Shown here: one piece after another, positions 45,301 to 54,268 of the stretch
Layout of the letters: the number at the start of each line of letters is the position of its first letter
Position numbering within the stretch: position 1 is the stretch's first letter
NCBI RefSeq assembly: GCF_965204125.1
Contig: NZ_OZ241968.1
Location: forward strand, 2,232,001 to 2,296,000
Source of the DNA: Poriferisodalis sp965204125
GTDB taxonomy: Bacteria; Actinomycetota; Acidimicrobiia; Acidimicrobiales; Poriferisodalaceae
DNA length: 64,000 bases
Direction: 5' to 3'
Notes under the pieces: generated by a model
What the model saw: the letters and a program-made list of their open reading frames with translations, nothing else
Databases searched by the model: none
Told to the model about the DNA's origin: nothing
Program-made: the position numbers and the translations under genes

Positions 45301-47196
45301 TCAGCGCTCGCGCGAGCTCTCGAGGGCGGCGCGGGCGGCGGACAGCCGTGAGGCGGCGTCGTCTGCTGACAGCGGGGGAGGCTCGGCGGTGGCCGCCGCG
45401 ATCCGGGCCAGCCAGGGTGAGGGGCTGCGAGGCTCGCCTGCCGCGCCGCGCCCGGATCGATGTCGCGCCCACGTGAAGTGCAGCGTGCGTGCGGCACGCG
45501 AGACGGCGACATAGAACAGCCGCTGTTCCTCGGGATCGTTGCGGCGCAGGGGCACTAGGCCGTCCTCCACACCGGCGATCACGACGTGATGCCACTGCAA
45601 GCCCTTCGCCGCATGAAAGGTCGCCAGCGTCACGGCCCCGTCCCGCAGATCGAAGCGGGCGCCTGAGCGGTCGCTGTCGAACAGGTCAGCAGTGAGTTCA
45701 CGGTCGCGGGCCGACAACAAGCCGACCCACGTCGCGAAGCCCTCCCCGGTGGGGCCGATGCGACTGTATGTGGGGCCGGACGTACGAGACATCTCAGCGA
45801 CATAGGCATCGGCGAGGTCGAGCACTCGCTCCAGCACTGGGTCGGGCCCATCGCCCGACTCGGCATCCAGCACGTCGGCTCGCATGTCGGCGACCGCGGT
45901 CGAGAACTGATCGCCGGTTGTGCGGAGGCGCGCCAGTGCCTGCCGCGTGGCGGGCAACTGCAGGAACGGGCTGCGCTGCCCGCCGAGGCGACACGGGATG
46001 CCGCGGGCGTCGAGCGCGGCGGCGATGTCGGAGAGTTGGGCGTTCGTGCGGGCGAGGACACCGAATGAGTCCCAGCGCACGCCGCCCACGTGGCGATCGG
46101 CGATCCATCTGGCGATGCCGGCGGCCTCGGCTGCAGCATCGTCGAACGCAGTCACGGTCGGTGCGGGGCCGGTCTCGTGCGGGCGTGCCGGCACTTGCGC
46201 CGTTCTTGCGACGACTGTGCCGATCGGCTCGGCGTCGGAGTTCATGACGGCCTGCGCGGCGGTGACGAGCGCGGGGTGGCTGCGGTAGTTGAGTTCGAGC
46301 CGGACGACCTGCGCCCCTGCGAAATGGCGCTCGAACTCGGTGATGTAACGGCTGTCGGCACCGTTCCATCCGTAGATCGCCTGGTCGGCATCGCCGACGG
46401 CGCATACGTCGGCGGCCCCGCTGTGCACGGCGTCAGGACCTCCGATCCACTCCTGCAGCAGGTTCCACTGCAGCCGGTTGAGATCCTGAAACTCGTCCAC
46501 GAAGAAGTGCCGGTGCAGCCAGCGCCGCGCCGCAGCGAAGTGATCGTCGGAGCGCATCAGGCGCGTGCATTCGGCAAGCAGGTCGTCGAAGTCGAGCAGC
46601 CTGCGGCGGGATTTGATGCGCTCGAATTGCCCGAAGAGCGCCGCGGCTGCTTCGGCTGCGGCTGGCGCGAGCCGGCCCGGCGCGGGCCCGTCGCGATATT
46701 CGGCAACCGACAGGTCGCTCGCCTTGGCCCAGTCGATCTCGCGCAGCGCCGTGGCGACGGTGATCGGCGGCCGCGGACCGAACGAACGCTGGAGGTGCTC
46801 CGACAGCTCACCGCTGAGCGCAGCGCGGTTCGGCAGGATCTTCCGTTCGGCCCGGCCGTGGTCTGTGTCGTGCTGTCGCACCTGTGCCAGTGCAATGGCG
46901 TGAAACGTGCCGACCGGCCCCATGTCGTTGATGTCCAGTTCCCGGAGTCTCGACCGGAGTTCGGTTGCAGCGCGGCGGGTGAAGGTCACTGCCACGGCGT
47001 GCTGCGCCTGCATCGACTCGGTGGCAGCTCGCCACGCGATTCGTTGCGTGAGCACGCGGGTCTTGCCGCTTCCCGGGCCGGCCACCACGAGCAACGCCGC
47101 CGCCGGGGAACGAACTGCGGCGCGCTGGGCAGAGTCGAGTCCGTCGTCGGGCGGGAGAGCCTCACCCGGATCCGTCGCGGGTGCCGCATCGCTCAC
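45301..47196 (-). CDS. UvrD/PcrA-like DNA helicase (superfamily 1)
   Basis: 631 residues, ATP-dependent 3'-5' helicase. Motif I AGPGSGKTRVL (39-49), Ia VTFTRRAA, II VDEFQDLN, III VGDADQAIYGWNGAD, IV region ELNYRSH, V TFHAAKGLQWHHVV, VI FYVAVSRAARTLHF. It is shorter than UvrD/PcrA (about 720) and ends without an HRDC domain, so it resembles UvrD2 minus its tail. GTG start. Adjacent to exonuclease III, convergent. Confidence 0.92.
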   Translation of the reverse strand: MSDAAPATDPGEALPPDDGLDSAQRAAVRSPAAALLVVAGPGSGKTRVLTQRIAWRAATESMQAQHAVAVTFTRRAATELRSRLRELDINDMGPVGTFHAIALAQVRQHDTDHGRAERKILPNRAALSGELSEHLQRSFGPRPPITVATALREIDWAKASDLSVAEYRDGPAPGRLAPAAAEAAAALFGQFERIKSRRRLLDFDDLLAECTRLMRSDDHFAAARRWLHRHFFVDEFQDLNRLQWNLLQEWIGGPDAVHSGAADVCAVGDADQAIYGWNGADSRYITEFERHFAGAQVVRLELNYRSHPALVTAAQAVMNSDAEPIGTVVARTAQVPARPHETGPAPTVTAFDDAAAEAAGIARWIADRHVGGVRWDSFGVLARTNAQLSDIAAALDARGIPCRLGGQRSPFLQLPATRQALARLRTTGDQFSTAVADMRADVLDAESGDGPDPVLERVLDLADAYVAEMSRTSGPTYSRIGPTGEGFATWVGLLSARDRELTADLFDSDRSGARFDLRDGAVTLATFHAAKGLQWHHVVIAGVEDGLVPLRRNDPEEQRLFYVAVSRAARTLHFTWARHRSGRGAAGEPRSPSPWLARIAAATAEPPPLSADDAASRLSAARAALESSRER

Positions 47197-47250
47197 GGGG
47201 CGAACCTAGACCCCTCTGGCCCTGCGGCTGGCAGCCATACGCTGCTGAGG

Positions 47251-47967
47251 GTGCGAATTGTCAGCCTTGTTCCGAGCGCTACGGAGACGCTGGCGACTTG
47301 GGGAGCCGACCCGGTGGCCTGCACGCGCTTCTGCGAGCGGCCCGATTTGGAGCACATCGGCGGCACGAAGAACCCAGACATTGCCGCGATCGCCGCGTTG
47401 CAGCCCGATCTTGTCGTTGTGGACCGAGAAGAGAATCGGCGTGACGATTACGACGCGCTGTTGGCGGCTGGCCTCGAAGTCGAGGTGCTGCACATTGCAG
47501 CGCTCGACGATGTCGCGCCGGAACTGGCCCGGCTGGCAGGTCGCATCGGTGTCGACTGGCAGCCCGAGCCGCTGCCTGACGGCGCCGCGCTGCCGCCGCT
47601 GCCTCACCCGTCGGGCAGTGCCGGGACAGTCCGTGTGTTCGTGCCGATCTGGCGACGGCCGTACATGACCGTCGGCGCCGCCACGTACGGCGTGTCCCTG
47701 CTGGAGTACTGCGGCGTGGAGGTGGCGTTCGCCGACCGACCTGAGCCCTACCCCACGCTGAGCGAGGCCGACCTCCGCAGCGAGCCGATCGACCTCGTCC
47801 TGGCTCCCACCGAGCCCTACGAGTGGCACCGGCGGCACTTTGACGAGCTCGCCGCACTCGGCCCTGCCCATCTCATCGACGGTCAGGATCTCTTCTGGTG
47901 GGGCACCCGCACGCCCGGCGCCGTCGAACGGATAGCCGAAGCCATCAGGCAGGCGTTGGGCAGCTAA
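47251..47967 (+). CDS. Cytoplasmic BtuF-like / cobalamin-binding-type periplasmic-fold protein
   Basis: 238 residues of the class III binding-protein (BtuF/FhuD) fold. Seen: IVSLVPSATETLATWGADP, HIGGTKNPDIAAIAALQPDLVV, then YMTVGAATYGVSLLEYCGVE. There is no signal peptide or lipobox: the GTG at 47251 begins directly at the first strand. Such signal-less forms are widespread in actinobacteria and not shown to transport. No transporter genes are nearby. The ligand is unknown. Confidence 0.85.
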   Translation: MRIVSLVPSATETLATWGADPVACTRFCERPDLEHIGGTKNPDIAAIAALQPDLVVVDREENRRDDYDALLAAGLEVEVLHIAALDDVAPELARLAGRIGVDWQPEPLPDGAALPPLPHPSGSAGTVRVFVPIWRRPYMTVGAATYGVSLLEYCGVEVAFADRPEPYPTLSEADLRSEPIDLVLAPTEPYEWHRRHFDELAALGPAHLIDGQDLFWWGTRTPGAVERIAEAIRQALGS

Positions 47968-48023
47968 GGCCACCCGCTGGTGTCGCGAAGTAGCGTGACC
48001 GTCCAGTGACGAAGGGAACCGAC

Positions 48024-49175
48024 ATGGGCACAGGACCGCTGGCAGGCGTGCGAGTGATCGAGCTGCAGGGCATTGGCCCGGGGCCGTTCTGCGGGATGAT
48101 GCTCTCCGACATGGGTGCGGAGGTCATCCGCGTCGATCGCTCGGCCAACGTGCGAGACCGCGACCCTGCCAGGCCACCGATCGATGTGCTGGCCCGCGGT
48201 CGCGCCTCCATCGGCCTCGATCTCAAGAACTCCGACGGCGTCGAGGCGCTGCTGCGCCTGGTAGAGCGCTCCGACGCCCTCATCGAGGGATTCCGGCCCG
48301 GCGTGATGGAGCGGCTCGGCATCGGACCCGACGAGTGTCTGGCACGCAACCCGCAGCTCGTCTACGGCCGCATGACCGGCTGGGGCCAGGAGGGCCCGTA
48401 CCACATGGGAGCGGGGCATGACATCAACTACATCGCGCTGGCCGGTGCGCTCGATCCCATCGGCCGCAAGGGAGAGCCGCCGATCGCGCCGCTCAATCTG
48501 GTGGGCGATTTCGGCGGCGGGGGCATGCTGCTGGCGTTTGGCGTGGCCTGCGCGCTGTTCGAGTCCCAGCGCTCCGGCCAGGGCCAAGTGGTGGACGCCG
48601 CGATGGTCGACGGCGCAGCAACGCTCATGGCCATGTTCCACTCGATGCGGGCACTCGGCGTGTGGAACGACGAGCGGGGCACCAACTTGCTCGACACCGG
48701 CAGCCACTTCTACGACGTGTACGAGTGCGCCGACGGCAACTACATCTCGGTCGGGTCGATCGAGCCGCAGTTCTACAGCGAGCTGCTGCGGCTCACTGGC
48801 CTCGATGACGATCCGGAGTTCGCCAAGCAGCACTCGCGCAGCCGGTGGCCCGAGCTCAAGGATCGGATTGCCGAGGTCTTCAAGTCGAAGACGCGCGATG
48901 AGTGGTGCGAGATCATGGATGCCACCGACGTGTGCTTCGCTCCGGTGCTGACGCTGGAGGAGGCCCCGCAGCATCCTCACAATGTCCATCGCGACGTGTT
49001 CTGCGAGGTGGCCGGCGTGATCCAGCCGAGCCCATCGCCTCGCTTCAGCCGTACGGTTCAGGCCGTTCAGGGGCCGCCCGCGCATCCCGGCCAGCACACC
49101 GACGACGTGCTGGCCATGGCCGGTTACGACCCCGACGACATCGCAAAGCTGCGCGACACCGGTGCCGTCGCCTGA
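48024..49175 (+). CDS. CoA transferase CaiB/BaiF family, alpha-methylacyl-CoA racemase-like
   Basis: 383 residues. The N-terminal VRVIELQGIGPGPFCGMMLSD, RVDRSANV and the region YGRMTGWGQEGPYHMGAGHD, with the catalytic Asp-type residues, match the racemase (Amacr/MCR) branch, which epimerises 2-methyl branches of fatty or sterol side chains for beta-oxidation. GAAGGGAA precedes the ATG at 48024 by 5 nt, so it is preferred to the GTG at 48006. It is followed by interspersed repeat copy 3, 4 bp after its stop. Confidence 0.9.
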   Translation: MGTGPLAGVRVIELQGIGPGPFCGMMLSDMGAEVIRVDRSANVRDRDPARPPIDVLARGRASIGLDLKNSDGVEALLRLVERSDALIEGFRPGVMERLGIGPDECLARNPQLVYGRMTGWGQEGPYHMGAGHDINYIALAGALDPIGRKGEPPIAPLNLVGDFGGGGMLLAFGVACALFESQRSGQGQVVDAAMVDGAATLMAMFHSMRALGVWNDERGTNLLDTGSHFYDVYECADGNYISVGSIEPQFYSELLRLTGLDDDPEFAKQHSRSRWPELKDRIAEVFKSKTRDEWCEIMDATDVCFAPVLTLEEAPQHPHNVHRDVFCEVAGVIQPSPSPRFSRTVQAVQGPPAHPGQHTDDVLAMAGYDPDDIAKLRDTGAVA

Positions 49176-49179
49176 GACG

Positions 49180-49265
49180 CTGAGCCGAATGGCGAAGCCG
49201 TGGCCCGAGCGGCCCGTGAGCGGAGCGAACAAGAGCGGGAAATAACAGGTGACGCAACGAGAAGG
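49180..49265 (+). repeat. Interspersed repeat, copy 3
   Basis: Shares ctgagccgaatggcgaagcc, gtggcccgagcggcccgtga and gcggagcgaacaagagcggg with the other copies, then gcaacgagaagg. It lies directly after the CoA racemase stop. The terminal gagaagg is the best ribosome-binding site for the downstream gene if that begins at TTG 49273. Confidence 0.8.
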
Positions 49266-49272
49266 TCCTGCC

Positions 49273-49725
49273 TTGAGCGCATTCTCAGATGGAGCCGACG
49301 CTGCGGGACCGGCCAGCGCCGGCGAGCAGGAAGGCCGAGAGCCGAGCGACGCACCTCCGGGACTCGATCGCAAGCTCGTGCCGCTGTACGCCGAAGCTGT
49401 CGCCGTCGCCGACGTGTCTCCGGCGAGTGCCTGTGCCCTGGCTCGTTTGCTGCTACGCAGCCTTATCCAGTCTCAGGGGCTTCGGGGCCGTCACATCGTG
49501 CGCGATATCGGCGAGTTGGTCTCGGCCGGGGCCCCGGTGGGGTTACTGCGAGCGCTCGACGTCATGAAGCTCAGCGACACCGAAGCACGCCGTCCCGGCG
49601 AACTGAACCTCGCCAATGGCCACGGCGATGCCCAGAACCTGCTGATGTTCATCCACCTGTTCACGCAGCACGTCTCGCCGCCGCAGCGGCGAGACCATCA
49701 AACACAGTCTGCGCCGGAGCGATGA
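49273..49725 (+). CDS. DUF4145-like helical protein
   Basis: About 150 residues. A disordered Ala/Gly/Glu-rich N-terminus leads to a helical domain: YAEAVAVADVSPASACALAR, then LLRSLIQSQGLRG, then IVRDIGELVSAG and LNLANGHGDAQNLLMFIHLF. The last segment occupies the place of the DUF4145 'GN-x-aaH-x-d' region, with an altered HEPN-like His. DUF4145 proteins are mostly uncharacterised and sometimes linked to defence. TTG 49273 has GAGAAGG 7 nt upstream; GTG 49249 is an alternative lying inside the repeat. Confidence 0.5.
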   Translation: MSAFSDGADAAGPASAGEQEGREPSDAPPGLDRKLVPLYAEAVAVADVSPASACALARLLLRSLIQSQGLRGRHIVRDIGELVSAGAPVGLLRALDVMKLSDTEARRPGELNLANGHGDAQNLLMFIHLFTQHVSPPQRRDHQTQSAPER

Positions 49726-49776
49726 GGCCGGGCGCCGTGCACGGTGGCCACGCTCGGCGGGCAACGCTCTGAATCA

Positions 49777-50148
49777 ATGAGCGCTGAGGTCTGGGCGACG
49801 GTCCACACTGCACTCGGCTGGGCGATGGTGCTGTCGAACGGCGCGGCCGGGCTGTGGGCGCTCGGAGCGAGGCGCTGGAAAACGCTGCGCCACCGCAGCC
49901 TGTGGTGGTTCTTGAGTGCCGCTTGGGTGTTGGTGTTCGTGCAGCTCACTGCAGGCGTCATCCTGATGCGGGCTGCCGCGGTCGATGCCCCGGCATTCCA
50001 CGTCTTCTACGGGGTCTGCTGCGCGGTCGCGGTCCTCTTCGTCTATGCCTACCGCCAGCAGCTGGAACACCGCCGCTACGAGTTGTTCGGCCTCGGCGCG
50101 CTGTTCATCATGGGGCTCGCTATCCGAGCCATGTTCCTGGGCAGCTGA
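49777..50148 (+). CDS. Small four-TM membrane protein
   Basis: 123 residues with four hydrophobic segments (about 7-30, 42-65, 70-92, 100-120) and a basic loop RRWKTLRHRS between the first two, placing that loop in the cytoplasm. I do not recognise a family. The ATG at 49777 is used; a GTG at 49744 would add 11 residues. It lies 51 bp after the DUF4145-like gene and ends 45 bp before the convergent pckG. Confidence 0.6.
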   Translation: MSAEVWATVHTALGWAMVLSNGAAGLWALGARRWKTLRHRSLWWFLSAAWVLVFVQLTAGVILMRAAAVDAPAFHVFYGVCCAVAVLFVYAYRQQLEHRRYELFGLGALFIMGLAIRAMFLGS

Positions 50149-50193
50149 CGATCCTTCTGCGCCCGCAGCGGGCGCGCCGTTCAGCGCAGCCGC

Positions 50194-51981
50194 TCAGAGC
50201 CCGAGTCGCTCTTCCAGCAGGTCGAGTTGGTGACGCATCTGCGGGGGCAAACGCTCGCCCAGGTTGCGGTAGTGCGCCTCGATCATGTCGATCTCTGCCC
50301 GCCAATCGTCTTCATCGACACCGAGCAGCGTTTCGATCTCTGCATCGGTCAGGTCGAGGCCGCTGGTGTCGAGCGCCTCGGGCGGCGGCACCAGGCCGAT
50401 CGCTGTCGGCACGGCCTCACCGTGGCCGGCAACGCGCTCCACCACCCACTTCAGCACCCGGGCGTTGTCGCCGAAACCCGGCCAGATGAAGTTGCCGTCG
50501 GCGTCCTTGCGGAACCAGTTCACGTAGAACAGCTTCGGCAGCTGGGTTCCCGGCATGTCACCGATGTCGAGCCAGTGCTGGAAATAGTCGCCGAAGTTGT
50601 AGCCGCAGAAGGGCAGCATCGCGAACGGGTCTCGCCGCACTTCGCCGATCGCCCCTGCAGCGGCAGCAGTCTTCTCTGACGACATCTGCGAGCCCAGGAA
50701 CACGCCGTGCTCCCAGTCGAACGCCTCCGCCACCAAGGGAACCGTGGTTGCCCGCCGGCCGCCGAACAGGATCGCCGAGATCGGCACGCCGGCAGGGTCC
50801 TCCCACTCGGGTGCAATCGAGGGGCATTGCTCGGCGGGAGCCGTGAAGCGGGCATTGGGGTGTGCAGCGGGCGTGCCGCCCGAGGCCGACCACTCGTTGC
50901 CGCGCCAGTCGATGATGCCCTCGGGAGGCTCCGGCGTGAGACCTTCCCACCAGACGTCGCCGTCGGGCGTCTGCGCCACGTTGGTGAACATGCAGTTGCC
51001 CCACATCGTGCCGAGCGCGTTCGGATTGGTGTCGTCGCCGGTGCCGGGTGCCACGCCGAAGATGCCGGCCTCGGGATTGATGGCGTGCAGGCGACCGTCG
51101 TCTCCGAACTTCATCCACGCGATGTCGTCGCCGATGGTGCGCACCTTCCAGCCGGGCAGCGTCGGGATCATCATCGCCATGTTCGTCTTGCCGCAGGCGG
51201 ACGGGAACGCAGCCGCCACGTAGACCGTCTCGCCGTCGGGAGGCGTCACGCCCACGATCAGCATGTGCTCGGCCAGCCAGCCCTGGTCTCGGGCCATCGT
51301 CGACGCGATCCGCAGGGCGAAGCACTTCTTGCCCAGCAGCGCGTTGCCGCCGTAGCCGGATCCGTACGACCAGATCTCGCGTGTCTCGGGGAAGTGGACG
51401 ATGTATTTGCGGTCGGCATCGCACGGCCAAGGCACATCGGCCTGGCCCGCTTCCAGCGGCGCGCCGAGCGAGTGAACGCACGGCACGAAGGGACCGTCGC
51501 CGAGCACGTCGAGCGCGGCCTGACCCATGCGGGTCATGATCCGCATAGAGGCCGCTACGTAGGGCGAATCGGTGAGCTGGACTCCGATGTGCGCGATGTG
51601 GCTGCCGAGCGGGCCCATCGAGAACGGCACCACGTACATCGTCCGCCCGCGCATCGAGCCGTCGAACAGCTTCAGCAGCTCCTCGCGCATCTCTTCAGGT
51701 GCACGCCAGTTGTTGTTGGGACCGGCGTCGAGCTCGCGCTCGGTGCAGATGAACGTGCGGTCCTCGACGCGGGCGACATCGCCCGGATCGGACCGAGCGA
51801 GGTAGCTGTTGGGGCGTGCGTCGGAATCGAGCGGGATGAGGGTGCCCGATTCCACCATCTGGCTGCAGAGCTGCTCGTACTCCGCTTGTGAGCCGTCGCA
51901 CCAGTGGACCGCATCGGGCCGCAGCACGCCGGCCCAATGATCGACCCAATCGATCAGCTGACGGTGAGTGGTCGCAGGCAA
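50194..51981 (-). CDS. pckG: Phosphoenolpyruvate carboxykinase (GTP)
   Basis: 595 residues, as usual for the GTP-dependent enzyme. Converts oxaloacetate plus GTP to PEP at the start of gluconeogenesis. Seen: P-loop FPSACGKTNMAMM (with the reactive Cys), GDDIAWM metal site, KKCFALRIAS and EWEDPAGVPISAILFGGRR. The TTG at 51981 is accepted because GGAGGACAAC precedes it at good spacing. Single-gene unit. Confidence 0.97.
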   Translation of the reverse strand: MPATTHRQLIDWVDHWAGVLRPDAVHWCDGSQAEYEQLCSQMVESGTLIPLDSDARPNSYLARSDPGDVARVEDRTFICTERELDAGPNNNWRAPEEMREELLKLFDGSMRGRTMYVVPFSMGPLGSHIAHIGVQLTDSPYVAASMRIMTRMGQAALDVLGDGPFVPCVHSLGAPLEAGQADVPWPCDADRKYIVHFPETREIWSYGSGYGGNALLGKKCFALRIASTMARDQGWLAEHMLIVGVTPPDGETVYVAAAFPSACGKTNMAMMIPTLPGWKVRTIGDDIAWMKFGDDGRLHAINPEAGIFGVAPGTGDDTNPNALGTMWGNCMFTNVAQTPDGDVWWEGLTPEPPEGIIDWRGNEWSASGGTPAAHPNARFTAPAEQCPSIAPEWEDPAGVPISAILFGGRRATTVPLVAEAFDWEHGVFLGSQMSSEKTAAAAGAIGEVRRDPFAMLPFCGYNFGDYFQHWLDIGDMPGTQLPKLFYVNWFRKDADGNFIWPGFGDNARVLKWVVERVAGHGEAVPTAIGLVPPPEALDTSGLDLTDAEIETLLGVDEDDWRAEIDMIEAHYRNLGERLPPQMRHQLDLLEERLGL

Positions 51982-52069
51982 GTTGTCCTCCGGGTCCGAG
52001 TCTCGCGCTCGCGCACGAATTGAGACTGGTATCTCGCTCTTCGGCCGGCGCGCCTGCCCCGGCCTCAGA

Positions 52070-52315
52070 TCACGCTGTCTCCCCCCCGGCGGTGATCCAT
52101 TCAGGTGTTCCCAGATCCACTTCCGAGCCGAGACGCAGCCCTGTGGCGAGCCCCCGTTCGTCCAGGTCGTAGATCACTCGCTGGCCTTGCCGCACCATCC
52201 GGAAGATGGATCCCTCCAGGGCATTCGGGGCCAGTTCGTGCTCGGCGCGCGTGACGTCGTCAGTCACGATCCCGACTCTGGATGCCGGGTCGTACGACTT
52301 GATGACGCCTTGCAC
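52070..52315 (-). CDS. Small cold-shock-domain-like protein
   Basis: 81 residues. The layout QGVIKSYDPASRVGIVTDD ... HELAPNALEGSIFRMVRQGQ ... VIYDLDERGLATGLRLG (split) follows the five-strand cold-shock fold, with GxV at strand 1 and the G-Q-x-V at strand 4. The classical RNP1 (KGFGFI) is replaced by RVGIVTD, so nucleic-acid binding through aromatic residues is doubtful. GGAGGC precedes the GTG at 52315. Divergent from the DAK2 gene. Confidence 0.6.
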   Translation of the reverse strand: MQGVIKSYDPASRVGIVTDDVTRAEHELAPNALEGSIFRMVRQGQRVIYDLDERGLATGLRLGSEVDLGTPEWITAGGETA

Positions 52316-52420
52316 ATGCGCCTCCAGTGGCAGGGATGTTGCCGGGCCGCCGCGGCGGCTCCCGCAGTCCCCGGAACGCTACCAACCGGTCAGCGCGGGC
52401 GCGTTGTAGCTTCGGCATCC

Positions 52421-54268
52421 ATGGGCGACAGCAACGCTCATACATCCGTGGGGGTTGTGCCCTCTCTCGACAGCGAAGCGCTGGCCGAGGCCATGCGCCG
52501 GTATCAGTCTGCGCTGAACCAGCACCGGGTCACGATCGATCGCCTCAACGTCTATCCCGTGCCCGATGGCGACACCGGCACCAACATGGCCTTGACGCTG
52601 GCGGCGGTGACCGAGGAATTGCTCCGGTCCGGCGCCGGCAGGGGGGACATCTGCCGAGCGATCTCGCACGGCGCACTCATGGGAGCGCGCGGCAACAGCG
52701 GCGTCATTGTCAGCCAGTTGCTGCGCGGCCTCGCCGCCACGCTCGCCCCTGGGGACGATGATCCCGACAGCGATCCGCCGATCGATGCTGGGCTGCTCGC
52801 CGAAGGACTGGTTGCCGCGAGCACGGCGGCCGACAGTGCCGTCATGCGGCCCGTCGAGGGCACGATCCTGAGCGTCGCCCGCGCATCGGCCCAGGCAGCA
52901 CAGCGCGCACTCGAGGCCCTCACCCCCGAAGAGCAGGGCACCGGCGCGATGGCGCTGGCAGCTGTGCTCGAGAGCGCACGGCAAGCCGGTCAGGCCGCGC
53001 TGGAGGCAACCCCGCAGCAGCTTCCGGTGTTGGCCGACGCCGGTGTGGTCGACGCGGGTGCCGCGGGCTACCTGCTGCTGCTCGACGCACTGCTGAGCGT
53101 CGTCGACGGTCGCCCGCTGCCGGATGAGGTCGACCTGCCGGCCGAGGTAGCGGCCGTCATCGCACACGGGAACGCGGGCACCAACCTGCTCAGCGATCCT
53201 GTCGATCCTGTCGCGGAGCAACGCGCCGAACTGCACAGCCACCTCGACGGCGACGACGGCGGCGGTCACGACGTGCACGATCCGTCTGGCACCCGCTACG
53301 AGGTGATGTTCCTGCTTGCTGCCCCAGACGAGAATATTGATCAGTTCAAGGCTGCCTGGGATGTCTTGGGCGACTCGATCGTGATGGTGGGCGGCGACGG
53401 ACTGTGGAACTGCCACATCCACACCGACGACATCGGCCCCGTCATCGAAGCCGGCATAGATGTGGGACGACCGCATCGCATCCAGATCACCGATCTTCAC
53501 GAGCAAGTCGCCGGCCTCGGGGGCCACAGTGCGCATGGTGCGCACGCAGGCCAGCACAGTGCGCATGGTGCGCACGCGGATGACGGCACGGCGACCGCGG
53601 ATCGGCCGCAGGTCGAATGCGCAGTGGTCGCGGTCTCGCCCGCGGCGGGCCTCGATGAGCTGTTCGCTTCGCTGGGCTGCCACGAGCTCGTCACTGGGGG
53701 GCAGACGATGAATCCCTCGACGGCTGAACTCCTTGCGGCCATCGAGGCCGCACCCTCGCAGCAAGTCGTCGTGCTGCCCAACAACTCCAACATCGTCCCG
53801 GTAGCCCGACAAGCGGGGGAGCACTCCGACAAGACCGTCACGGTCGTCGCCACAACCTCGGTGCCTGCGGGCCTCGCAGCCCTCATCGGGTACGACCCCG
53901 ACGCGAGCGCTGACGCCAATGCCGCGTCGATGGGCGACGCCGCGGATGCGGTGTCAGCAGGGGAAGTGACCCAGGCCGTGCGCGACACGACCGCACCGAC
54001 AGGCGACGTCGCTGCCGGGCAATGGATCGGCCTCGACGGCGGGGGCATCTCGACTGCCGGCGACACCGCCGCAGCGGCGGCGATCGGGCTGCTCCAGAAC
54101 ATGCTCACTTCATCCCACGAGATCCTCACGCTGATCGAGGGAGCGGGTGCTCAGACCGCCGAGACCGACGAAGTAATGGCGTGGCTCGCCGAGCACTGGC
54201 CCGACGTCGAGGTCGAGCGGCACGTCGGCGGCCAGGATCACTACCCGTACCTCTTCGGCATCGAATGA
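52421..54268 (+). CDS. DAK2-domain / FakA-like fatty-acid kinase
   Basis: 615 residues. The N-terminal DAK2 kinase domain has NVYPVPDGDTGTNMA (Mg-binding Asp cluster about 49-51) and HGALMGARGNSGVIVSQLL. The C-terminal FakA domain begins near residue 285 (YEVMFLLAAPDENID, MVGGDGLWNCHIHTDD). FakA phosphorylates fatty acids bound to FakB for use by PlsX/PlsY; plsX is in this same block, but no FakB is in the window. A His/Ala-rich tandem insert sits at about residue 370. The stop overlaps recG by 4 nt. Confidence 0.88.
   Translation: MGDSNAHTSVGVVPSLDSEALAEAMRRYQSALNQHRVTIDRLNVYPVPDGDTGTNMALTLAAVTEELLRSGAGRGDICRAISHGALMGARGNSGVIVSQLLRGLAATLAPGDDDPDSDPPIDAGLLAEGLVAASTAADSAVMRPVEGTILSVARASAQAAQRALEALTPEEQGTGAMALAAVLESARQAGQAALEATPQQLPVLADAGVVDAGAAGYLLLLDALLSVVDGRPLPDEVDLPAEVAAVIAHGNAGTNLLSDPVDPVAEQRAELHSHLDGDDGGGHDVHDPSGTRYEVMFLLAAPDENIDQFKAAWDVLGDSIVMVGGDGLWNCHIHTDDIGPVIEAGIDVGRPHRIQITDLHEQVAGLGGHSAHGAHAGQHSAHGAHADDGTATADRPQVECAVVAVSPAAGLDELFASLGCHELVTGGQTMNPSTAELLAAIEAAPSQQVVVLPNNSNIVPVARQAGEHSDKTVTVVATTSVPAGLAALIGYDPDASADANAASMGDAADAVSAGEVTQAVRDTTAPTGDVAAGQWIGLDGGGISTAGDTAAAAAIGLLQNMLTSSHEILTLIEGAGAQTAETDEVMAWLAEHWPDVEVERHVGGQDHYPYLFGIE
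53525..53576 (+). repeat. 30-bp tandem duplication encoding a His-rich insert
   Basis: cacagtgcgcatggtgcgca occurs at 53525 and 53555, an almost exact 30-bp period. It keeps the reading frame and encodes HSAHGAHA twice within the FakA-like protein, in a loop between the conserved C-terminal subdomains. Confidence 0.85.
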
